Source of the DNA: a virus | Virus record (IMG/VR): IMGVR_UViG_3300025889_000482 | Coordinates: 1-33,698 of that record | Direction: 5' to 3' (one strand) | Length of the DNA stretch: 33,698 bases | Part shown: one piece after another, positions 27,828 to 33,698 of the stretch | Layout of the letters: the number at the start of each line of letters is the position of its first letter | Numbering within the stretch: the first letter of the stretch is position 1 | Program-made: the position numbers and the translations under genes | Notes under the pieces: generated by a model | Seen by the model: only the letters and a program-made list of their open reading frames with translations | Database searches by the model: none | Told to the model about the DNA's origin: nothing

Positions 27828-28601
27828 TTAGAACGGTGTTGAACCGCCTTCATCGTCCTTCGTATGTTTCACTTCAACATCGCCAGCCAAGATGCTCTCT
27901 GCAAATTCCTTTGCACGTGTGTACATACCCGCGTCTTGGATTGGACCATCAAGGCTCATCTCCCAGCCATGCCAAGAACCTTTGGAGTTTTCTTCACCAA
28001 TGGTCTTGAGGTGGTAAATGTGTGAGAAGCGGGGCGGCGTGAACGGCCCGTTCTTACCTTGCATCTGACGAGACATCATCATGCTATTCCACTTACGCGA
28101 CTTTTTAAGCTGCGTAGATTTCATTGCAATCAGGGCTGTCTCCGCAGAACCATCCTCCTTCAATACAATCACGAAGTGTTGGTGTGTCTCTTCGATGTAG
28201 TCTCCGTCACCGCCAACAACGTAGTCTTTGTTGTCGTCTGACGAACGCTCCGTCTTTGGACGCTCCTCATTAGGTTCGTAAATTGCCACGGGCGCACCGC
28301 TACCACTGCCACGTGGTGCCCACTGGATAAAACGTCGCTGGTAAGCACACGGGATTACGCGGATACCCACCTTACCTTTGACGCATTCACCAGTCACGGT
28401 GTTGTAAATGTCGCCCTTACGAGCCTCTTCGTTCTCATCCAATACAGGGTCATTACCTGACAGAACTTTAAGGAAGGGAAGAGCCATGTCCTCCTGCCCT
28501 AAGTTCTCCATGCCACGGCCTGCGTCGGCTTCAAACATTGATGGATCAAAGGCCGCTACTGCGGTCTGTTCTTTTTTAGCTACTGCTTTTGCTTCGGTCA
28601 T
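27828..28601 (-). CDS. Putative single-stranded DNA-binding protein
   Basis: A 257-residue protein: MTEAKAVAKKEQTAVAAFDP, then a middle with GIRVIPCAYQRRFIQWAPRG, FVIVLKEDGSAETALIAMKS and SKGSWHGWEMSLDGP. The C-terminus is flexible and acidic and ends KDDEGGSTPF, like the terminal Phe tail by which single-stranded DNA-binding proteins recruit partners. Position at the head of the replication operon before a strong terminator (high expression) fits. Family membership is inferred from build, not from a clear OB-fold match. Confidence 0.65.
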   Translation of the reverse strand: MTEAKAVAKKEQTAVAAFDPSMFEADAGRGMENLGQEDMALPFLKVLSGNDPVLDENEEARKGDIYNTVTGECVKGKVGIRVIPCAYQRRFIQWAPRGSGSGAPVAIYEPNEERPKTERSSDDNKDYVVGGDGDYIEETHQHFVIVLKEDGSAETALIAMKSTQLKKSRKWNSMMMSRQMQGKNGPFTPPRFSHIYHLKTIGEENSKGSWHGWEMSLDGPIQDAGMYTRAKEFAESILAGDVEVKHTKDDEGGSTPF

Positions 28602-29185
28602 TATTTTCTACCTTTCTTGATAACTGCGCGTTGACCAACCCATGCTCCGAAAAGCTCCATGGGAAATGCATCCCCTTCTTCCACACGTTCCTTTACGAAA
28701 GCGCGTAGCGTCTGCGGGTGTATTTCTGTCTTTTGCTCTGGAACATACCCTTGTTTCTGCGCGAACGCAGCGAAGGCGCTTGCTTGATCGTCCTCTCCAC
28801 GTCCAAACTGGCACAAGACAGTATTCTTGATAATGTCGTCATACCCGTTGTCACGCAGCCATTCGTAGGCTTTTGGACGATTGTCTACGAGGATTGATGC
28901 CCCGTAGGTTTGTTTAACTTCGACTTGTGATCCGTCGTCGAGGCTAAACGAAGAGATGCCAATCTCTGCAAGCATGGCTGGCATATCTTCATCCGTGAGC
29001 TTCAGAAGAGCCTTCTTCTCAGCCTTGAGGTCATCCTCTAAGCTTTTGATGCGGTCCTCTTTGTCTCGGATTTGGCGGGCCAAAGCGGCTATTGAGGTAA
29101 GCCCCTCTTGGTCTACTTTTTCGACCGATGTCGCAAGCGTATCTTCAAAGTCTTGCTCCATCATCTTCATGATGTCGTCACTCAT
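28601..29185 (-). CDS. Replication-operon protein, coiled coil plus C-terminal domain
   Basis: A 194-residue protein with AGGAG eight bases before ATG 29185. Residues 25-65 form a charged coiled coil (RQIRDKEDRIKSLEDDLKAE). Then come EIGISSFSLDDGSQVEVKQT and a helical domain with KAYEWLRDNGYDDIIKNTVL and LRAFVKERVEEGD. This architecture is common beside phage single-stranded DNA-binding genes; the function is unknown to me. It is the first gene of the leftward operon and is coupled to the next by TAATG. Confidence 0.82.
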   Translation of the reverse strand: MSDDIMKMMEQDFEDTLATSVEKVDQEGLTSIAALARQIRDKEDRIKSLEDDLKAEKKALLKLTDEDMPAMLAEIGISSFSLDDGSQVEVKQTYGASILVDNRPKAYEWLRDNGYDDIIKNTVLCQFGRGEDDQASAFAAFAQKQGYVPEQKTEIHPQTLRAFVKERVEEGDAFPMELFGAWVGQRAVIKKGRK

Positions 29186-29224
29186 CGTTTTTCTCCTATC
29201 GTGGTTAAAGGCACCGTTCGGGCC

Positions 29225-29252
29225 TTGACAAAAACAGATAATATCTTATACT
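29225..29252 (+). promoter_or_regulatory. Rightward promoter for the SNF2-type helicase
   Basis: Perfect -35 TTGACA (29225-29230), 16-bp spacer, -10 TATACT (29247-29252). Transcription should begin near 29259, giving a 30-base leader with GGAG before the ATG at 29289. Confidence 0.85.
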
Positions 29253-29265
29253 CGGCTCTTGTCAA
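29238..29265 (-). promoter_or_regulatory. Leftward promoter for the replication operon
   Basis: Perfect -35 TTGACA (29265-29260), 16-bp spacer, -10 TATTAT (29243-29238). It faces and overlaps the rightward promoter; the two together span 41 bp. Confidence 0.8.
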
Positions 29266-29288
29266 GCAGTAAATTACGGAGAATAAAA

Positions 29289-30737
29289 ATGGGAGGTTTT
29301 GAGTTTAAAACCCAGCCTTATCAGCACCAAAGAAATGCACTGAATGATTCGTGGGCCGCGGAGTATTATGCGCTTCTGATGGAGATGGGTACAGGCAAAT
29401 CCAAAGTAGCCGTAGACAACATGGCTATACTATATGAGCGCGGAGATATAACCGCTGCATTAGTTATTGCACCAAAAGGCGTGTACGACAACTGGGTAAA
29501 AGGAGAAATTCCTACCCACCTACCGGACCGCATTAAGCGCAACGTCATGCGCTGGACCCCAAAGAAGACACAACGGTACGAGCAAGAGCTGCGGGACTTT
29601 ATCTTGAGCAAAGAACCAGAGCTGAAGGTGTTTGTGATGAACGTCGAGGCGTTCTCTTCGCCCCGTGGCGTGGAAGCAGCGCAGGCTTTTCTGTACCAGA
29701 ACAAGAAAAACATGGTGATTGTGGACGAAAGCACGACCATCAAGAACCGCAAGGCGCAGCGCACAAAGAATATTGTAAAGCTGCGTGAGCTGTCGAAGTA
29801 TCGTCGCATCCTGACAGGATCACCCATTACAAAGTCGCCAATGGACTTGTTTAGCCAGTGTGATTTTTTGGAAGAGAAGTGCCTTGGCTTTAACAGCTAC
29901 TTTGCTTTCCAAGCCCGGTACGCGAACGTACAAAAGCGCACCATGGGACACCGCAGTTTCCAACAGATTGTAGGCTACCGTCGGTTAGACGAGCTATCTG
30001 ACAAGCTGGACCGCTTCAGCAACCGTGTTTTGAAAGAAGACTGTCTGGACCTGCCAGACAAGGTGTATATACGCCGTGAAGTTCCGTTGACCACGGAGCA
30101 GGAGCGTCTGTACGTGCAGATGAAAAAGCTTGCTCTGGCAAAGATGGAAAGCGGCGAGTTAGCCACGACCGCCAGCGTTTTGACGCAGATCATGCGCTTG
30201 CAACAAATCTGTTGTGGTCATTTGGCACCAGATGACGAGGAAATTAAGCCCATCAAGAATAATCGCTTGGACGACCTGCTTAGTCTGGTTGAGGAAGTGC
30301 AAGGCAAGGCGATTATATGGGCTACTTACTCGTATGACATTGAGCTAATCCGCAAAGAAATTGCCAAGATGTACGGCGAGGACAGTGTGGCGACGTATTA
30401 TGGGGCGACGCCGCAAGATGAGCGACAAGAGATAGTTCAAAATTTTCAAAATAAGAACCATCCCTTGCGCTTCTTCATTGGTCAGCCGAAGACGGGCGGA
30501 TATGGGATTACACTTACTGAGGCCAACACAGTCATATACTACAGCAATAGTTATGATTTGGAAATACGTTTGCAGTCCGAAGACCGCGCTCACCGCATTG
30601 GTCAGACCAACAAAGTTACCTACATCGATCTGGTGTCCCCAGACACCGTAGACGAGAAGGTTCTAGCTGCGCTGCGTCAAAAGATTGATATCGCAGGTCA
30701 GGTTTTAGGCGAAGACGCTAAAGATTGGCTTCGTTAA
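29289..30737 (+). CDS. SNF2-type superfamily 2 helicase
   Basis: ATG 29289 with CGGAG seven bases upstream gives 482 residues; an upstream TTG lies at the transcript start and is rejected. Motifs: Q-like YQHQRNAL, Walker A MEMGTGKS (31-38), DEST box (146-149), motif III TGSP (176-179), and the SNF2 signature QSEDRAHRIGQT near residue 435. Unlike chromatin remodelers it has no extra domains. Phage relatives are thought to act at forks or in recombination. It is the only clear plus-strand gene and has its own strong promoter; its stop overlaps the convergent small gene by 20 bases. Confidence 0.93.
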   Translation: MGGFEFKTQPYQHQRNALNDSWAAEYYALLMEMGTGKSKVAVDNMAILYERGDITAALVIAPKGVYDNWVKGEIPTHLPDRIKRNVMRWTPKKTQRYEQELRDFILSKEPELKVFVMNVEAFSSPRGVEAAQAFLYQNKKNMVIVDESTTIKNRKAQRTKNIVKLRELSKYRRILTGSPITKSPMDLFSQCDFLEEKCLGFNSYFAFQARYANVQKRTMGHRSFQQIVGYRRLDELSDKLDRFSNRVLKEDCLDLPDKVYIRREVPLTTEQERLYVQMKKLALAKMESGELATTASVLTQIMRLQQICCGHLAPDDEEIKPIKNNRLDDLLSLVEEVQGKAIIWATYSYDIELIRKEIAKMYGEDSVATYYGATPQDERQEIVQNFQNKNHPLRFFIGQPKTGGYGITLTEANTVIYYSNSYDLEIRLQSEDRAHRIGQTNKVTYIDLVSPDTVDEKVLAALRQKIDIAGQVLGEDAKDWLR

Positions 30738-30894
30738 GCGTTATCTGTGACGGACAGTAAGCATCGGGGTGTACCACAAAGCGTCTTGGGCGCGGTGCAT
30801 CCTCTGACACATAAGTACAGACTTTGACAAATGTGTTTTCTCCGTCAATCCAATAGTGGGCATAGCCCACCATTATCAAGACGTAGAGCGTCAC
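30718..30894 (-). CDS. Small signal-anchored protein, convergent with the helicase
   Basis: GTG start overlapping the upstream stop as GTGA; 58 residues. TLYVLIMVGYAHYWIDGENT forms a hydrophobic N-terminus running into a small domain with two Cys (VKVCTYV and AYCPSQ). The build resembles the Cys-pair protein at 7017-7181. Its last 20 bases overlap the helicase end on the other strand. Membrane or periplasmic location is inferred. Confidence 0.62.
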   Translation of the reverse strand: MTLYVLIMVGYAHYWIDGENTFVKVCTYVSEDAPRPRRFVVHPDAYCPSQITLNEANL

Positions 30895-33407
30895 CCCGGC
30901 ATCTCGTAAGCGGCGTATTGTTTGTAAAACTCTATGCCGCGGGCTTCTTCCTCTTCAGGCGGGCGCTGCATGATGTTGGGAATAAACGGACGTTCTTGCT
31001 TTTCTTGCTTTGGCTCCTGCATTCCAGAGAAGACGCCGCCAATGCCTGACATCAAATATTCGCTTTGTACAGGTTGCGGTGGAACATATGATTCGGTGCC
31101 AAACCCTTCTGGACGCAATCTTGGCTTCGGAGACGGCTCCTGACCTTCTTCGCGAATGTAGAAATCGTTCATGCTGGGCAGAATTTCGGCGGTATCTACG
31201 CCGTGGATCATAGCAACATAATTACGTGTTTCCTCAAAAGGAGGCACACCGTTATATTTACGCACATTACCGGGGCCAGCATTATAAGCAGCAAGGGCCA
31301 AGGGCACTGATTGGAACGTATCGAGCTGTTGACGCAGGTAACGTGCGCCGCCACGGGCGTTTTCGATTGGAACGTTCGGGTCTACACCCAGCTCCGCTGC
31401 CGTTTGGGGCATAAGCTGCGTTAGACCGATTGCGCCAGCTTCACTGACAGGTCCTTGGCGACCGCGGTTTTCGGTATACATGAGGCGTAGGAAAAGCTCG
31501 GGATCAACGCCTTCTTCCATAGCAATATCTACAGGATCAAAGCCGTAGTCTTCCATGACCTTGGTACGCATGTCGGTCAAGTCTTGTGGCGTAATGACGC
31601 CTACTGCTCCACCTTCAGCAAAGAAATCGTCCATGTCAGACGGTAAGCCTTGCGCCTCGTTTATCCGTGCCTGCTCCGAGGTCCGATAAGCTTCAATCTC
31701 GGCTTCTGTTCTACCCATGTCACGCATTTTCAGGATTTCGTCTTCCATGGTGCGGTACATGTTTCTGATCCGCATGGCGTCGATTTCTTGTGTAAGATCG
31801 GACGGTGTTTCGCGGACCATGTTTAAGTTGCCGGGGTTATCAATCATCTCGTTTCGGTAATTTAATAATGATTCCCTAGCAGAGACGGGGTCCTCGAAAT
31901 CTTCAAAATATGCTCTCGCATTTGGAAATCTATCAATGCCGTTTGCATCTTTCGCAAGGTGCATCCCACGACGTTGTACTTCCTGTGCTAATCGTACAGA
32001 ATTTTCTCCATCGTCTACAAGCCGTTGATTGCCCATGATGCTTTCGTACTGAGGTTCAATAAGAGTTTCCAAAGCGTCATCCGGTATGTTCTTAACCGCT
32101 TCTGAAAACTCTTCGGGGTCCAACCCAATGATCGCATCAAATACTTCGTCGATAATTTCATATTCTGCGGTTTGTATGGCTTTATTAGCCTCATCCACAG
32201 CGGCTTTTTCATCGGGTAACATTCCACTGCTACGAGGGTTGTCTAAAACCTCGTTTACAACTGCATAACCTTCATCTATTTGACGACGAAGCTCTTTGAT
32301 GTTCGCCACCGCCATATCAAGCGGGTTAATACGTGCTTTTGCCGCCGCTTTCGTTGCTTTGCCCACGGCTTCTGATGCTTCCATGACAATGTCTGGAGCA
32401 ATGGCTGCAACGCCTGCCGTAGCTGCGGCACCCTTCAAGAAGGCACGACGGCTTGGATCACCAAGTGTATCTTCAGCGACATCCTTGGTTGCACCCGTCG
32501 GTGTCAGAATGTCCATCAAAACGGCTTTTGCAGGCTGCTTGGCTGCTGCACCCATGCCAATCATGCCCACTGGCGCAAGGGTTTCTAAGGCCGCTTCAAT
32601 ACCTGCTTCTCTGCGTTGTTCTGGCGTAAGGCTTTCGTCAAACGCACGACCACTGGCTGCCATACCGCGCATGATGCCTTGTGCCGGGTCTAGCGCAGAG
32701 GCCAAGTTTATAAACTGACGCCCTTTTTCCTGTAACTCAGGCGGAATGTAGTAGCCTATACCACGACTTGTGTCTTCTACCGCTGCGGCGCGAGCTAAAT
32801 CTTCTTCTGTTGGAACAGGTGGAGGAACAATACCGCCCTCATCAAAGCCCATGGCAGACGATCCAAATCCTGACATACCTGCCAAACTTACTTCTGGGTT
32901 AGACCCAAAGTTTTCACGACCCGCAGTGTAGAATTGACCGGGCGAGGACATAACAGCTTGTGCCGTCGCGCCAGCATTACCACGCCGTACAGCGCGGGCT
33001 TCAGCTTCTTTGATAAACGCATCCACGTCGCCTTGGCTAAAACCGGGGTCTTCTGGAGCAACTGGGGCTGATCCGCCTTCAAAGACAGGCGCAGTCCCTA
33101 CCCACTCGCCGGGAGATGGGGCATATCCTGAATATTGATCGTAGGGCGTCGTGCGGTCAGTCTGGTTCCAAGCAGCAATGGCGTCGTTGTACGCATTAGC
33201 TTTCTCGCGCCACGCTTCCAAATCAGCGTTATATTGGTTTACCAAAGCGTTATGGGCGTCCACCTTTGCTTGATATTCGCCCGCTTGCGTTTGATACTGT
33301 CCCAACGCCTCGTTGTAGAGATTAATCCGGTTATCATAATCTTCCATGATATTCCGGTCGTATTTGTAATACCGGGCTTCGGGTGATGCGTACTGTAAAA
33401 TAGACAT
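30891..33407 (-). CDS. Large virion protein with lytic transglycosylase domain
   Basis: An 838-residue protein with GAGGGG before ATG 33407. Residues 20-80 are a Tyr/Asn/Ala-rich coil; 80-200 are Pro/Gly-rich with FDEGGIVPPP. Residues 319-339 (SRRAFLKGAAATAGVAAIAP) match a twin-arginine signal but sit internally. A soluble-lytic-transglycosylase domain lies at about 620-735: MYTENRGRQGPVSEAGAIGL with catalytic Glu646, TQLMPQTAAELGV, and AAYNAGPGNV. Such internal virion enzymes open peptidoglycan during DNA entry. It likely belongs to the ejection apparatus or tail; the family cannot be named more closely. Confidence 0.88.
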   Translation of the reverse strand: MSILQYASPEARYYKYDRNIMEDYDNRINLYNEALGQYQTQAGEYQAKVDAHNALVNQYNADLEAWREKANAYNDAIAAWNQTDRTTPYDQYSGYAPSPGEWVGTAPVFEGGSAPVAPEDPGFSQGDVDAFIKEAEARAVRRGNAGATAQAVMSSPGQFYTAGRENFGSNPEVSLAGMSGFGSSAMGFDEGGIVPPPVPTEEDLARAAAVEDTSRGIGYYIPPELQEKGRQFINLASALDPAQGIMRGMAASGRAFDESLTPEQRREAGIEAALETLAPVGMIGMGAAAKQPAKAVLMDILTPTGATKDVAEDTLGDPSRRAFLKGAAATAGVAAIAPDIVMEASEAVGKATKAAAKARINPLDMAVANIKELRRQIDEGYAVVNEVLDNPRSSGMLPDEKAAVDEANKAIQTAEYEIIDEVFDAIIGLDPEEFSEAVKNIPDDALETLIEPQYESIMGNQRLVDDGENSVRLAQEVQRRGMHLAKDANGIDRFPNARAYFEDFEDPVSARESLLNYRNEMIDNPGNLNMVRETPSDLTQEIDAMRIRNMYRTMEDEILKMRDMGRTEAEIEAYRTSEQARINEAQGLPSDMDDFFAEGGAVGVITPQDLTDMRTKVMEDYGFDPVDIAMEEGVDPELFLRLMYTENRGRQGPVSEAGAIGLTQLMPQTAAELGVDPNVPIENARGGARYLRQQLDTFQSVPLALAAYNAGPGNVRKYNGVPPFEETRNYVAMIHGVDTAEILPSMNDFYIREEGQEPSPKPRLRPEGFGTESYVPPQPVQSEYLMSGIGGVFSGMQEPKQEKQERPFIPNIMQRPPEEEEARGIEFYKQYAAYEMPG

Positions 33408-33698
33408 TTAACCCCTCATTAAGCTGCCGATACCAAGGAGTTCTCTGTCCTCCGGAAATAAAGCCGCGAACCGAGCCCTATCCACTGGCCCTGAAGACTG
33501 TATGGGTGGCCTTTGTGGGGCCGCAGAAGCCTGTTGGACGGGACTGGTTGCAGCTCCACCGCCCTGAGTGGGAAGTCGGGCTGGTGGAAGTAGTGACCCT
33601 TGCTGGGAACTATCGGGTAAAGCAGGAACCGTGGGCGCTGGTTCGGGAACCGGTAGCCTTTCGGGAGGCGCACCGCTACCGGGCACCTCTTGCTCCAT
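33408..33698 (-). CDS. Proline-rich virion-cluster protein, possibly cut at the window edge
   Basis: Ninety-six residues from an ATG lying exactly at the right edge, so the true start may be outside. Sequence is Pro/Gln/Ala-rich and disordered (VPEPAPTVPALPDSSQQG, ATSPVQQASAAPQRPP), ending in RFAALFPEDRELLGIGSLMR. The stop directly abuts the transglycosylase start. A flexible structural or accessory role is likely; no family recognised. Confidence 0.7.
   Translation of the reverse strand: MEQEVPGSGAPPERLPVPEPAPTVPALPDSSQQGSLLPPARLPTQGGGAATSPVQQASAAPQRPPIQSSGPVDRARFAALFPEDRELLGIGSLMRG

Noticed and set aside
1-33698. tRNA genes, CRISPR arrays, insertion sequences, integrase and attachment sites
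   Set aside because: No cloverleaf with a TTCGA arm, no regularly spaced repeats, and no transposase or integrase motif were recognised on either strand.

Overview
The window is a 33.7 kb piece of a tailed double-stranded DNA phage (Caudoviricetes). It holds a major capsid protein, scaffold, portal, both terminase subunits, a lysis cassette and a phage replication module, packed with 4-base start/stop overlaps. A holin of the gene-transfer-agent 3TM type, a phage PolA with Leu at the 762-equivalent position, and structural proteins of a style familiar from marine viromes suggest an aquatic, probably alphaproteobacterial host. Host and virion morphology are inference. No integrase, phage RNA polymerase, tRNA or CRISPR array was seen. 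Both window ends cut through virion genes, so the genome continues on both sides.

Layout, following leftward transcription from right to left: (1) 30.7-33.7 kb: virion genes, including an 838-residue protein with a lytic transglycosylase domain. (2) 29.2 kb: a control region with two overlapping, opposed promoters. The rightward one drives the only clear plus-strand gene, an SNF2-type helicase; the leftward one drives the replication operon. (3) 21.8-29.2 kb: replication genes: two putative accessory/ssDNA-binding proteins, archaeo-eukaryotic-type primase, a sigma-region-4/alpha-CTD fusion protein, UvrD-like helicase, small zinc-ribbon protein, DUF6378 protein, DNA polymerase I. (4) 15.8-21.5 kb: small early and regulatory genes (ribbon-helix-helix, XRE, AlpA-like with a membrane anchor), a PD-(D/E)XK nuclease and the terminase small subunit, plus an AT-rich intergenic region with iteron-like GTTAC repeats. 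(5) 12.0-15.8 kb: an accessory block of four genes, including a DUF932 protein, at least three of them with a complete promoter-gene-terminator set, next to a GC-rich non-coding stretch and a perfect bacterial parS sequence. (6) 5.2-12.0 kb: terminase large subunit, portal, small genes, and the lysis cassette (EF-hand membrane protein, 3TM holin, spanin-like protein, GH19 endolysin). (7) 0-5.2 kb: head genes (GroES-like co-chaperonin, scaffold, decoration-like protein, major capsid protein) and small structural proteins.

The most unusual features are regulatory. A motif TATGCGA(T/G), often as two copies exactly 10 bp apart, lies in or beside at least eight promoter regions from lysis to early genes, which suggests one phage regulator controlling a regulon. 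A 16-bp sequence identical to the bacterial chromosomal parS consensus lies just upstream of the terminase large subunit. The sigma4-alphaCTD fusion, a structured leader with competing hairpins at 21.0 kb, and a 16-residue peptide shared by the major capsid protein and a membrane-anchored AlpA-like regulator also merit follow-up. Eight small genes too short for simple ORF calling were recovered from overlaps and sequence features.
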